In this document: in pieces, positions 16,013 through 24,168 of the stretch
Layout: each line of letters begins with the position of its first letter
Position numbering within the stretch: position 1 is the stretch's first letter
Source of the DNA: Lachnoclostridium sp. An138
GTDB lineage: Bacteria > Bacillota > Clostridia > Lachnospirales > Lachnospiraceae
Assembly: GCF_002160765.1 (NCBI RefSeq)
Contig: NZ_NFLF01000010.1
Location: forward strand, 59,875 to 123,874
DNA: 64,000 bases
Reading direction: 5' to 3'
The notes under the pieces: generated by a model
Told to the model about the DNA's origin: nothing
The model's input: the letters and a program-made list of their open reading frames with translations, nothing else
Databases searched by the model: none
Program-made: the position numbers and the translations under genes

Positions 16013-17590
16013 TTATGCTCCTATGTATTCCGCGGGATTAATGTCGTATGGCACACGCCAGCCATTGGCAGCGATCCGGTCAATTAAATTTTTTGCGGTC
16101 TCAAACTGCCAGGTACCCACATGCTGGAAGCCGCGTCCCTCCAGGAAGCGTATCTGCTTCGGCGTCGTGAGTCCTTCCTGTCGGCGTTTGTCCAGACGTT
16201 CCAGCAGCTTCGACGCCTTCCCGGCATTATCGATCTCATCTGGGAATATTCCCAGCTTTTCCAACGTCCTTTTCTGGCCTTCTGAAGGCGGCGCCATTTC
16301 CCAGCCAAAAGCCGGCACATATCCGGATAAGTCCTCAGCCTGGATACTCATTTCAAACTGCAGCGGGTCCACCAGCTTCTTCTTACGCCGGCGCATCTCC
16401 CGAAGCTGATTGGCCAGAGATTCCTCCCGCTGGGCCACTACATCCTCAGCAGCCTGCTTCTCAGCCTCCTCAATATCTACCGGGCATCCGGCTTCTTCGA
16501 TGTTCGCCGTCATCTGCTTTGCCACTTCTTCGTCAGTGCAGATCAGGCTGGCTGGGTGACATAGCTCATGCCGCTCTGTATGCCACAAGAAATCCAGGAG
16601 AAGAAGATGATCCTTCCCCGGATAAAGCCGGGTCCCACGGCCGACCATCTGACTGTACAGACTCCGGATCTTTGTCGGTCGCAGCACCACAATGCAGTCC
16701 ACCGCCGGGCAGTCCCATCCTTCCGTCAGCAGCATGGAGTTACATAATACGTCATATTCTCCCCGGTCGAACGCTTCCAGCACTTCCGCCCGGTCCTTGC
16801 TGTCTCCATTAACTTCTGCCGCGCGCAGTCCTTTCTGATTCAGGATATCCCGGAATTTTTGGCTGGTCTTCACCAATGGGAGGAAGACCACTGTCTTCCG
16901 GTCTGCGCAGTATTTCAGCATCTCATCCGCAATCTGGTACAGATACGGATCAAGAGCTGTCGCAATCTCCCCAGACTTGAAATCTCCTGCCTGCACACTC
17001 ACCCCCGACAGGTCCAGCTTAAGTGGCAGTGTCAGGGCCTTAATCGGGGACAGGTACCCTTCTTTGATCGCCTTTGGCAGCGTATATTCATATGCCAGGG
17101 ATTCAAAATACTGCCCCAGATTCCGCATATCGCCCCGGTCGGGCGTCGCAGTGACGCCCAGCACCTTTGCGTCCGGGAAATGCTTCAGGACCCGCTGATA
17201 GCTGTCAGACAGGCAATGATGGGCCTCATCAATAATAATGTCGTCAAAATAATCCGCAGGGAACTGGTTCAGGCGCTTCTCCCGCATCAGAGTCTGGACA
17301 GATCCGACCGTCACCCGGAACCAGCTACCCAGGCAGCTTTCTTCTGCCTTCTCTGTGGCGCATCCCAGGCCCGTGGCCTTCGCCAACTTGTCGGCCGCCT
17401 GTTCCAAAAGCTCCCCACGGTGCGCCAGGATCAGGACCCGATCACCGCGCCGCACGCAGTCCTCTGTGATTTTTGCGAACACAATCGTTTTTCCGCACCC
17501 GGTCGGAAGGACCAGGAGTGTCTTGTCAACCTTTTCCCATTCCTGGAAGATCCGTTCCCTGGCTTCCTGCTGATATGGTCTCAGCTCCAT
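16013..17590 (-). CDS. DEAD/DEAH-box SF2 helicase
   Basis: A 525-residue superfamily 2 helicase. Motifs in order: Q-motif RPYQQEA, Walker A LPTGCGKT (about residue 27-34), Walker B DEAH (IIIDEAHHC), SAT-like TATP, and C-terminal RPTKIRSLYSQMVGRGTR (motif VI). An about 150-residue helical C-terminal extension follows. Similar helicases sit in phage replication modules of Lachnospiraceae. Ends 5 bases before the primase-helicase start. Confidence 0.9.
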   Translation of the reverse strand: MELRPYQQEARERIFQEWEKVDKTLLVLPTGCGKTIVFAKITEDCVRRGDRVLILAHRGELLEQAADKLAKATGLGCATEKAEESCLGSWFRVTVGSVQTLMREKRLNQFPADYFDDIIIDEAHHCLSDSYQRVLKHFPDAKVLGVTATPDRGDMRNLGQYFESLAYEYTLPKAIKEGYLSPIKALTLPLKLDLSGVSVQAGDFKSGEIATALDPYLYQIADEMLKYCADRKTVVFLPLVKTSQKFRDILNQKGLRAAEVNGDSKDRAEVLEAFDRGEYDVLCNSMLLTEGWDCPAVDCIVVLRPTKIRSLYSQMVGRGTRLYPGKDHLLLLDFLWHTERHELCHPASLICTDEEVAKQMTANIEEAGCPVDIEEAEKQAAEDVVAQREESLANQLREMRRRKKKLVDPLQFEMSIQAEDLSGYVPAFGWEMAPPSEGQKRTLEKLGIFPDEIDNAGKASKLLERLDKRRQEGLTTPKQIRFLEGRGFQHVGTWQFETAKNLIDRIAANGWRVPYDINPAEYIGA

Positions 17591-18042
17591 CAGAAATCAC
17601 CAGCCTTATATGCTCTCTGCTCTTTGGGGTAGAAACGCTTGATATCGTTTGACTGCCGCTTCTCTCCAGCATCATTAGTCCACTCATGGATGCCAACTTT
17701 GCAGCGACCGGTAGCCCCGGGCACTGCGTTCCAGTTCATTTTCACTTTCTGCCCCTTCTCTTTCAGGCCGATGCTTGAAAAGAACGTAGAGATCAGTCCT
17801 TCTGTCTTGGTATGCAGATACAGCCTGTGCGGAATCACGACGCTTCCTTCCGGGGTGTCTATCCGGATATTCAGGACGGCCATATTGCAGGGTGGGAGTT
17901 TCGCTCCGCCCTGATACCGGGCACGCTCAAAGCTCTCTACCGTGAACTCATAGTCTCCTTCGGGGAGCAGTATAAACTCCCCGCTATCCTTTTCGATTTC
18001 ATCATCCCAGCTTAACTCTCTGTCGATGTTTGTGTTTTCCAT
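17590..18042 (-). CDS. DUF669 phage protein, probable ssDNA-binding partner
   Basis: A 150-residue protein with the DUF669 layout: LLPEGDYEFTVESFERARYQ near the N-terminus, then an OB-like beta-rich core (CNMAVLNIRIDTPEGSVVIP) and a FYPKEQ-type C-terminus. DUF669 proteins are encoded beside RecA-like or SSAP genes and are thought to bind single-stranded DNA in phage recombination. Overlaps the helicase start by one base. Confidence 0.8.
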   Translation of the reverse strand: MENTNIDRELSWDDEIEKDSGEFILLPEGDYEFTVESFERARYQGGAKLPPCNMAVLNIRIDTPEGSVVIPHRLYLHTKTEGLISTFFSSIGLKEKGQKVKMNWNAVPGATGRCKVGIHEWTNDAGEKRQSNDIKRFYPKEQRAYKAGDF

Positions 18043-18056
18043 AACTCATGTCCTCC

Positions 18057-19214
18057 TTATTTGAATGGTATTTCCTGCCCCATCTTCATGTCCTTGATCA
18101 TTCCATAAACCTTCGGCCATGCACCTACCAGAACACCGTCAATGAAATCCTGCGGGTAATCTTCCACCGGCATATCCTCCGGAAAGTATCCCCGCTTGGC
18201 CACGACGGCCTGAATATCCCAGGTCGTCACCTGATTGACATTCATCAGATCCCGGAGTGCCTTCGGAAGTTTCTCATTGACCGGATTCGGAGCCGGAGTC
18301 TGTCTTGGCGGCTTAGGCTCTTCCGGATGATTCATCATATCGTCCAGGGAAAACTGCGTACCATCCGGAATATCTTCTACATGTTGCTGCGCCGAAGCAG
18401 AATGCGGGGTTACCTGAGATTCCGAACGCCTATCAGATTCAGATGATGGTTTCTGCACAGCGGGATCTTTAGCTGCAGTACCGGCGCCGCCTTCAATGAT
18501 AGAGCGAATCACCTCATAGTCGAAGGGTGTCTCTTCCGGAAGTCCATACCGATTCTTTGCATCCCAACAAGGGTGATGACTGGTGTACATAACCCGGCTG
18601 CCTCCCTGGGCCTTGTGCTTCTTTCCATCCTTGTCCGTAGCCACGGAAAGAGTCTTGTAATTCGCAAAGAGCAGCATATCCGCCCATTCCTTCACTAAGG
18701 GAGAAGTCTGGGAAGCAGTCTTCTTACCGATCTTCAGCTCCCAGCGGTCGTATGCTCCCAGCTCGTCCGGCTGCTCAAACTTCCGGATCTGCGCATGGGC
18801 CGTCAGGACCACGTTGATCCCCGCCTCCACCACATCCGAAAGGCGATTCAGAAAGCGTCCAAACTCTTCCTTTACATAGACGTATCCGTTACCATAGCCG
18901 AAATCTTCAATGCCAGACTTGTGGTGCCGTGCGCAGACAGCCTCCACGCACTTCTGCTCCGCCCAGTCAATCGTGTCGATGACCAGCGTCCGGCAGACAT
19001 CTGGATGCGTCCGGACATATTCAATCTGATCCAGAAGCATCTGCCAGCTGGAGGCTTTTTCAAACCGGGCCACATCCATGTCCTTTGTGCTACCCTCGGT
19101 ATCGATAAATACCGGGGACGGGAACCGGGAAGCAAAGGTTGACTTCCCGATGCCTTCCGGCCCGTAAATGACCACTTTCTTCGCTCCCGGCTGCTTTCCT
19201 CTGATAATATTCAT
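18057..19214 (-). CDS. RecA-like AAA ATPase (Sak4-type recombination protein)
   Basis: About 385 residues. Walker A is VIYGPEGIGKST near residue 20 and Walker B is TLVIDTIDW. This resembles AAA_24/Sak4 phage recombinases, which promote single-strand annealing together with a DUF669-type SSB. The C-terminal 110 residues are Pro/Ser/Gln-rich followed by a helical end, longer than the minimal Sak4. ATG 19214 overlaps the TGA of the upstream gene. Confidence 0.8.
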   Translation of the reverse strand: MNIIRGKQPGAKKVVIYGPEGIGKSTFASRFPSPVFIDTEGSTKDMDVARFEKASSWQMLLDQIEYVRTHPDVCRTLVIDTIDWAEQKCVEAVCARHHKSGIEDFGYGNGYVYVKEEFGRFLNRLSDVVEAGINVVLTAHAQIRKFEQPDELGAYDRWELKIGKKTASQTSPLVKEWADMLLFANYKTLSVATDKDGKKHKAQGGSRVMYTSHHPCWDAKNRYGLPEETPFDYEVIRSIIEGGAGTAAKDPAVQKPSSESDRRSESQVTPHSASAQQHVEDIPDGTQFSLDDMMNHPEEPKPPRQTPAPNPVNEKLPKALRDLMNVNQVTTWDIQAVVAKRGYFPEDMPVEDYPQDFIDGVLVGAWPKVYGMIKDMKMGQEIPFK

Positions 19215-20497
19215 CAAAATTCACCTGCCTTCCATTTCGGCTGTGCCGGCGCCTCCGGGGCCTCCGAATGCTCCTGGCCAACCACATAGCCGTCTTCGAT
19301 GATGATGCTGCACTCCCCGCCGGTGCTGACCCGCGTGGCAATTGCCTGCAGACCCTCTGCTTCCAGCCACTGACCGAATTCCCGCATAGTCTCCAGATCC
19401 ATCTGTTCCAGCTTGTCCAGCAGGACAAATCCGCACTGAGGATTCAGTTTACGGACGATAGCCGTGGAGACCTTCAGCTGCTCCGCGCTGGACATGTTGT
19501 CCCATTTCTGGCCATTATAGATCAGCTCTCCCTCTGCGACGGAAAGACCCGGAAGCGGAAGCTCCGCATGATCCAGAAGCTCCACCTTGCTCTGCCTGAC
19601 CTCTTCAATTTTCGTGGTCAGCTCCCTATACTGATTTTCATAATTCAGGGCGTCTTCTTCGGCCTTGTCTTTATCCAGATTGGCCCGGACCTTCCTGTTA
19701 ATCTCATCAATTTCACTGATACTGCGCTCCAGCTCCTCTGTAGACTGGTCCTGAAGGTCCAGCGCAGAAGTGCGGGCAATTTCAAGATCTGCCTGGACCT
19801 GCTTCTGCTTGGCCAGGAGCTCTGAGAGCTGTTCATTGATCCGCTGTGCCTGCTCCTCCAAGTGATGCAGATTTTCCCGCTTTCTCTGGTTCTCTCCATT
19901 CTGGGCCAGAATCGCCTGCTGTTTCTGGATCAGATCATAAGCAGAAACCGGTTCCTTTGGCGCATCCGGATAGTAAGGCTGTTCTTTGGCGAACTTTTTC
20001 TTCTGGTCCGCAATCCGGCCGATGGCCAGGCGTTCCTGGTACAGCTCTTTTTCTTCCTGCTCCATCTCCGTGAGCTTATCTCCCACTCCAATAATCTGGA
20101 GCAGCGTCTGAGCCTTCTCCTTCCCGGAGCTGTTCATGAACTTGGGAAGGTCCAGAGCCAGCTGCTCTACAAAAGAGTTCAGGAGCTGCTGGCCCGCCTT
20201 ATTCCCATCCAGATCCGTAACCTTCAGGTCGCTGTTCTTGCCCTTACGCTCTACCACAAGGCCATTGCTTAAAACAATATGTAAGTTCGGCGGGATAACG
20301 GAGCCTTCCCGCTGCGGCTGGGAGGGCCGGAACCGGTCGCCACCAAGGGCCCAGGCGATGGAATCCAGCACAGAGGTCTTTCCCTGAGCATTCCGGCCAC
20401 CGATGACGGTCAGGCCGTTGGCTGTAGGCTCGATTTTGACGGCCTTCACACGCTTCACATTTTCTATTTCCAGCTTATTGATTTTGATGTTGTCCAT
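19214..20497 (-). CDS. SMC/SbcC-like ATPase of the recombination module
   Basis: About 427 residues. An N-terminal Walker A GGRNAQGKTSVLD (about residue 30) and a long coiled coil (about 120-310) are followed by an ABC-type signature MSSAEQLKVSTAI and Walker B GFVLLDKLEQMD. This is the RecF/SbcC split-ATPase architecture. Such proteins process or hold DNA ends with the neighbouring recombinase. ATG 20497 has AAGGAGG upstream; the frame to 20524 is open but less well placed. Confidence 0.8.
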   Translation of the reverse strand: MDNIKINKLEIENVKRVKAVKIEPTANGLTVIGGRNAQGKTSVLDSIAWALGGDRFRPSQPQREGSVIPPNLHIVLSNGLVVERKGKNSDLKVTDLDGNKAGQQLLNSFVEQLALDLPKFMNSSGKEKAQTLLQIIGVGDKLTEMEQEEKELYQERLAIGRIADQKKKFAKEQPYYPDAPKEPVSAYDLIQKQQAILAQNGENQRKRENLHHLEEQAQRINEQLSELLAKQKQVQADLEIARTSALDLQDQSTEELERSISEIDEINRKVRANLDKDKAEEDALNYENQYRELTTKIEEVRQSKVELLDHAELPLPGLSVAEGELIYNGQKWDNMSSAEQLKVSTAIVRKLNPQCGFVLLDKLEQMDLETMREFGQWLEAEGLQAIATRVSTGGECSIIIEDGYVVGQEHSEAPEAPAQPKWKAGEF

Positions 20498-20513
20498 GAT
20501 ATTGATATCCTCC

Positions 20514-20843
20514 TTATTCATCATGATCGTAGAGCTGCTGCATCAAAGCTTCTATCTCTTCAGGAGACATATTGCTCAAATCAATTGTACCCATACTGGG
20601 CTTTATGCCGGATAAGACTTCCTTTAAAGACTTCAACTCTTCCGGAATTTGTCTGCTTATACATTCAGCACACTTCTCCAGTGCTACAACAGCAAAGAGC
20701 GTATCTCCTATTTCCATGGGATTAATGGCTTTCATAATCAAATCAGCATAATGCTGAATCCCTTCTTTACAGAATTCAGGTGCCTCATGCGGCCTTTCAC
20801 AACATTTTTTATAATAACTCACTTTCTTTTCCTCCTCTTTCAT
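20514..20843 (-). CDS. Hypothetical phage protein
   Basis: A 109-residue acidic helical protein with several Cys (YYKKCCERPHEAPEFC) and a C-terminal LSNMSPEEIEALMQQ helix. It is the first gene upstream of the recombination block. Unknown family. Confidence 0.55.
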   Translation of the reverse strand: MKEEEKKVSYYKKCCERPHEAPEFCKEGIQHYADLIMKAINPMEIGDTLFAVVALEKCAECISRQIPEELKSLKEVLSGIKPSMGTIDLSNMSPEEIEALMQQLYDHDE

Positions 20844-20868
20844 GATATAATTTCCTTGAGTGATTAAC

Positions 20869-21054
20869 TCAGCCCCTTCTGCTTGCCGGCGCGGGGGCTT
20901 TTTTAATGGTCCGGTTTCTTCCGGATGCTCTGCTCACCAGCCGAAGCTCTTCGGCGTCCTCCCGGAGCACCAGCCAATTTTTCACTATCAACCTTGCTTC
21001 AGTCATCAACTTTTTCTGCCCCAGTGTCGGCTTCACCGCTCTGCTTCTTCCCAC
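20869..21054 (-). CDS. Small basic phage protein (DUF6906-like)
   Basis: A 61-residue protein (VGRSRAVKPTLGQKKLMTEA...) with a GTG start at 21054 preceded by AGGGAGG. The layout QKKLM...NWLVLRE...RTIKKAP resembles the small DUF6906-type proteins found in Firmicute phages. Its start lies inside the upstream gene in another frame. Ends RRG. Confidence 0.55.
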   Translation of the reverse strand: MGRSRAVKPTLGQKKLMTEARLIVKNWLVLREDAEELRLVSRASGRNRTIKKAPAPASRRG

Positions 21055-21487
21055 TTTCTTCTGCCTCCCTTCTCAATCGTGACAGTCCCGTGGTGATTGT
21101 ACTCACCGTGGAACCCATCTCATCTGCTATCTTCGCATGGGACCATCCTGCTCTGTGCAGCGCCTGTATCTTTCCCCAGTCTAGTGTTTTTCTTTTCCTC
21201 TCGGCCTTCGGCTTCACTTTGCCCCCCCCCGGCGGATTTTCAGTCTGAACTGCTTCCGGCAGAGCCTTGTTCTGGTGCAGTACATCAAACGCCAGCTCTC
21301 TCAATGCTCTGAGCTCATTCTCCAGCTCTTTCGCCATATCGCTGGCCAGATACAGCACGCCAGCATAATCGCCTTCCGGCTCAGGCTTGTCCTTCACTGC
21401 TTCGTTTGCTACAAAGAGCAGGCTGGACAATGCCCACATCTGCATCTCAGCGTCTTCCAAGCGGTTCGCAATCTCCTTCATCTGCAT
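20999..21487 (-). CDS. Phage protein with C-terminal helix-turn-helix
   Basis: A 162-residue protein. Residues 1 to about 75 are helical. Residues about 95-150 contain a basic linker and a homeodomain-like HTH (WGKIQALHRAGWSHAKIADE, then MGSTVSTITTGL). Probably DNA binding; target unknown. A run of nine C in the plus strand (21226-21234) encodes its Pro-Gly-Gly-Gly stretch and is a possible site of length variation. Confidence 0.6.
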   Translation of the reverse strand: MQMKEIANRLEDAEMQMWALSSLLFVANEAVKDKPEPEGDYAGVLYLASDMAKELENELRALRELAFDVLHQNKALPEAVQTENPPGGGKVKPKAERKRKTLDWGKIQALHRAGWSHAKIADEMGSTVSTITTGLSRLRREAEESGKKQSGEADTGAEKVDD

Positions 21488-22032
21488 AATTTCTCCTCTC
21501 TTTCTTCCGGATAGCAGTCTCTCATTTTCCTAAGCCCAGATTTCACACACCGGCTGACATAGGACTGCGCTACATTCAAGTGCTCTCCTGCTTCCTGCTG
21601 TTTCATTTCTTTACAAATAGTCAGATAAACTGCTTTTCGTTCTATTTCCCTTAACTTTCTGCATTGGAACAGCGGCAGAACAATATGACTGGCTTCTATT
21701 CTCTCAAATCCTCTTTCTTGACTTGGCAGCAGTTCCAGCAAAGAAACTTTATCTCCGTCTTGGGAAGTAATCACCTCCTCATCCAGAGAAACAGTCCCCA
21801 GATGTTTTCTCTCGCGCCTCAATCTCTCCATAATCTCATTTGAGATGACACGGACTGCAAAGGTCGAAAAACTGCTTTTTGTAGGGATATACTTATCCGC
21901 CGCTTCCACAAGTCCCACCAACGCAACTCCCTGCAGCTCTTCCAATTCGAACCCACAATTCTTATATTTTGAGGCTGTCCAATAAGCAAGCCGGAGGTTC
22001 TCCAAAACCAAGGCCTTCTTATACGCTGTCAT
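21478..22032 (-). CDS. Phage sigma-70-like factor
   Basis: About 184 residues. A sigma region 2-like segment (FELEELQGVALVGLVEAADK, then FSTFAVRVISNEIMERLRR) and a region 4 HTH (EMKQQEAGEHLNVAQSYVSR) mark an alternative sigma factor similar to sporulation-type sigmas. It could direct RNA polymerase to early or late phage promoters. ATG 22032 is preferred over 22038 for its distance to GGAGG. Confidence 0.75.
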   Translation of the reverse strand: MTAYKKALVLENLRLAYWTASKYKNCGFELEELQGVALVGLVEAADKYIPTKSSFSTFAVRVISNEIMERLRRERKHLGTVSLDEEVITSQDGDKVSLLELLPSQERGFERIEASHIVLPLFQCRKLREIERKAVYLTICKEMKQQEAGEHLNVAQSYVSRCVKSGLRKMRDCYPEEREEKLCR

Positions 22033-22246
22033 CTGCATCCTCCTTCCCGGCCAGAATTCGGAATGTCTTCATCAGCCTCTCTCCAACCTCTTTCGCCGCA
22101 GTTGCCGATGCCGCCAGACAAACGTCCCTGCAAACCGCTCTGGTAGACATACCAGCGCACAGATAATGCTCCGCGAACCCCTGCAGGATCTGTTCATCCG
22201 ACAGCTCATCATAAGCCAGCCTGAGTATGTATTCCCGCCTGTTCAT
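22019..22246 (-). CDS. Small phage protein
   Basis: About 75 residues starting MNRREYILRLAYDELSDEQI; helical, acidic. ATG 22246 overlaps the stop of the tiny membrane gene before it (ATGA). Its 3' end overlaps the sigma-like gene. Unknown function. Confidence 0.55.
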   Translation of the reverse strand: MNRREYILRLAYDELSDEQILQGFAEHYLCAGMSTRAVCRDVCLAASATAAKEVGERLMKTFRILAGKEDADDSV

Positions 22247-22353
22247 ACCGCCACCCCCAATATCAGGAGCAGAAGCGGCAGAGCCACCGCACATGCCGTA
22301 CCGATGAGCTGTCCCGGCAGCGTTTCCTCGAAAAAATGCTCTATCTTCTTCAT
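22243..22353 (-). CDS. Tiny membrane protein
   Basis: A 36-residue frame, MKKIEHFFEETLPGQLI followed by one hydrophobic segment (LPLLLLILGVAV). ATG 22353 follows GGAGAGGA and its TGA overlaps the next ATG, so it looks translated and coupled. Function unknown. Confidence 0.55.
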   Translation of the reverse strand: MKKIEHFFEETLPGQLIGTACAVALPLLLLILGVAV

Positions 22354-22372
22354 GCCTGTCCTCTCCGGCCTC

Positions 22373-22567
22373 TTATGCAGAGGCCTCATTCTCGCTTTTC
22401 TGTTTTTCACGTTCCCTGTATACTGCTGTAAGAAACCGCGCCGTGGCTTCCTTAAACTTCTCCATCCGACGCTGCTCCTCTTCCTCCGTCAGGACCGGTC
22501 TGTGTACCCGGACAATGGCGTTGGGAAAATGATAGGTGTTCTCCAGCCTGTATTCATCCTGACCCAC
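22373..22567 (-). CDS. Small phage protein
   Basis: A 64-residue protein (MGQDEYRLENTYHFPNAIVR...) with a charged C-terminal helix. The phrase IVRVHRPVLTEEEEQRRMEK recurs in small phage proteins of unknown function. A ribosome binding site (GGAGG) precedes the start. Confidence 0.6.
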   Translation of the reverse strand: MGQDEYRLENTYHFPNAIVRVHRPVLTEEEEQRRMEKFKEATARFLTAVYREREKQKSENEASA

Positions 22568-22636
22568 AGTATCACCTCCATGATTATCCTATGTCTCTAT
22601 GCTTGTATATGTTGCTTACAGCTGCGCATCTGTAAT

Positions 22637-22706
22637 GGAGCCGCCGGGATTCGAACCCGGGTCCTTCCTCTATAGCCGGACGCTCCTTCCGCTGGGCTAC
22701 GACTCC
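22637..22706 (-). tRNA. Shortened or degenerate phage tRNA
   Basis: A 70-base cloverleaf-like sequence on the minus strand. The acceptor arms GGAGTCG/CGGCTCC pair over 7 bp and the T arm CCGGG-TTCGAAT-CCCGG is perfect. The D arm GCCC...GAGC has one mismatch. The anticodon arm is only 15 bases (TCC-GGCTATAGA-GGA) instead of 17, as if two bases of the 3' stem were deleted, so no anticodon can be assigned safely. No CCA is encoded. It may be inactive or an odd phage tRNA. Confidence 0.6.
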
Positions 22707-22725
22707 GAAGAGATAACCTGTTCTG

Positions 22726-22992
22726 TTATGACCACAATACAGGCTCCCTTCCTTCCATTATTGCTCGAAGCTCCTCATCTTCTATGTAAAACCTTTCATC
22801 TCTCGGCTCACACCCTCGGTATCTGCTACGGGTATAGTTTTTACACAGCACCTGATCCAAACCTAAATAAACAAGCTCTTCTTTATATCCTCTGCCAATA
22901 CCACGATCTACAAGCTTTTCAATTCCTTTTTTTGTTACCCCACAGGAACCATATTTTTGAAAGAGCGTATTGATAATCTCATGTCTCTGCAA
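22726..22992 (-). CDS. Hypothetical phage protein
   Basis: An 88-residue basic protein (MQRHEIINTLFQKYGSCGVT...), partly helical with an acidic C-terminus. It lies between the tRNA and the antirepressor. No known family. Confidence 0.5.
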   Translation of the reverse strand: MQRHEIINTLFQKYGSCGVTKKGIEKLVDRGIGRGYKEELVYLGLDQVLCKNYTRSRYRGCEPRDERFYIEDEELRAIMEGREPVLWS

Positions 22993-23032
22993 CTTTTCTC
23001 ATCTCCCACACAACGATATTCAAGATTTCGTA

Positions 23033-23791
23033 CTATGCTTTTTCTATAACCGGAACAATACCCTTGTCTTTCAAAAAATCGTACAAAAATAATCTGCCTT
23101 TCTGAGTCCAATACATGTGCTGTTTAGAATGCTGCATTCCAGAGCTATCAGAATAATTGTGAGTCTTTAACTTTGTGTATCCGAATCCTGCATATTTTTG
23201 ATAGAGAAACCAAATGCCGCTCTGTTTGAACTGAACACCCATACCATAAAGCAATTCATTAAATTTCCGTGCGCCCATGCCATAATCTTTTGCAATTTCG
23301 GTCGCGGAAACCAAATCTGGACATTGAAGAATCAGATCATAGTATGAAGCCTTGGGTTGTAATTCCTCGATAGTCTTTTGCTGCTCTTCGACTTGTCCAC
23401 CCAAGAACTTGCATCGTTCTTTTAAGCTTTCAATGGCTTGATCCGCCATTTTTAAAGCTCTTGCATATACCTGCTCCGGTGTATTCCATGCTTTTTCTAA
23501 ATCCAGAAAATACTGACGGTACTGTCTACCCTTCTCCGTACGCTGAATCATACAAATCTGTTTTGCCATATCCACAGAAATCAGATAATCTGCCGCCGGT
23601 CTGCCACCTTTTGAGTTTTCGTCATTTTTGACGATAACCTCTGAATAGTCCAATTTATCGGAGAAACCATATTCGCACATTCTTGAAAACCATTTTGCAA
23701 ATTCTGTGCCAATCTCCAACCCCTCATGTAAGTCCCTGGCCGATACTGTCGGCTGTGCCATTTCATAATTCACTCTAATTAACTCATTCAT
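23033..23791 (-). CDS. Phage antirepressor (AntA/AntB plus KilA-C type)
   Basis: A 252-residue protein. The N-terminal AntA/AntB domain (VSARDLHEGLEIGTEFAKWF, DYLISVDMAKQICMIQRTE) is followed by a coiled coil (about 115-145) and a C-terminal KilA-C domain (ATEIAKDYGMGARKFNELLY ... QKGRLFLYDFL). Antirepressors antagonise the CI repressor during induction. It is the first gene leftward beyond the cro-like gene, and an operator copy lies 28 bases upstream of its start, so CI or Cro probably controls it. Confidence 0.85.
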   Translation of the reverse strand: MNELIRVNYEMAQPTVSARDLHEGLEIGTEFAKWFSRMCEYGFSDKLDYSEVIVKNDENSKGGRPAADYLISVDMAKQICMIQRTEKGRQYRQYFLDLEKAWNTPEQVYARALKMADQAIESLKERCKFLGGQVEEQQKTIEELQPKASYYDLILQCPDLVSATEIAKDYGMGARKFNELLYGMGVQFKQSGIWFLYQKYAGFGYTKLKTHNYSDSSGMQHSKQHMYWTQKGRLFLYDFLKDKGIVPVIEKA

Positions 23792-23818
23792 AATTACTTA
23801 TTTTCCTTTCTGCTCTTT

Positions 23819-23835
23819 GTAACTTTATAAGTTAC
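23819..23835. promoter_or_regulatory. Repressor operator overlapping the cro-like stop codon
   Basis: Palindrome GTAACTT-TAT-AAGTTAC, identical in both arms to the operator at 24051-24067. It overlaps the last codon and stop of the cro-like gene and precedes the antirepressor, so it could repress antirepressor transcription separately. Confidence 0.7.
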
Positions 23836-24032
23836 TCCTTAGCAAAAAAAATATCTGCCGGATTAGATATATGTAATTCATCAATCATAATTTGAATTTC
23901 ATCGCTTCCAAACACCCCTATTTTCATCTTTTCATAAAAAGTTTTGGGCGTCACACCGATTTTTGCGGCAATATCCGATTGAGAAAATCCATTTTTTGCA
24001 ATAATTCCTCTTAATTCATCAGTTTTAATCAT
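23832..24032 (-). CDS. Cro-like XRE regulator
   Basis: A 66-residue helix-turn-helix protein (GFSQSDIAAKIGVTPKTFYE). It is the first gene of the leftward (lytic) transcript and divergent from the CI-like gene. Size and place match Cro. It is transcribed from the TTGACA/TAAGAT promoter at 24072-24099. Confidence 0.8.
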   Translation of the reverse strand: MIKTDELRGIIAKNGFSQSDIAAKIGVTPKTFYEKMKIGVFGSDEIQIMIDELHISNPADIFFAKE

Positions 24033-24050
24033 TGTTTTCTCTCCTTCTTG

Positions 24051-24147
24051 GTAACTTTTTAAGTTACTCTCATCTTACCACATTTTTGTAACTTGTCAAG
24101 ATATTTTTTATTGCTTTTATAACATTTTTGTGCTACTATAAAGTTAC
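24051..24147. promoter_or_regulatory. Lysogeny switch: divergent promoters and three operators
   Basis: Three 17-bp sites of type GTAACTT-N3-AAGTTAC: a perfect one at 24051-24067, and two with one good arm at 24088-24104 and 24131-24147. The leftward promoter has TTGACA (24099-24094) and TAAGAT (24077-24072) with 16-bp spacing; its -35 lies in the second operator. The rightward promoter has TTGCTT (24111-24116) and TACTAT (24134-24139) with 17-bp spacing; its -10 lies in the third operator. A fourth site is at 23819-23835. Confidence 0.8.
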
Positions 24148-24168
24148 TTTCAAAAAGGAGCTGATTAT

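Noticed and set aside
22166..22973. Plus-strand frames across the tRNA giving IRTRVLPL and PPGFEPG-like peptides
   Set aside because: These are the well-known artefacts of translating a tRNA on the wrong strand.
24088..24104. Treating the half-matching operator sites as chance
   Set aside because: Each keeps one perfect 7-bp arm and sits exactly over a promoter element, so I kept them as operators with lower certainty.
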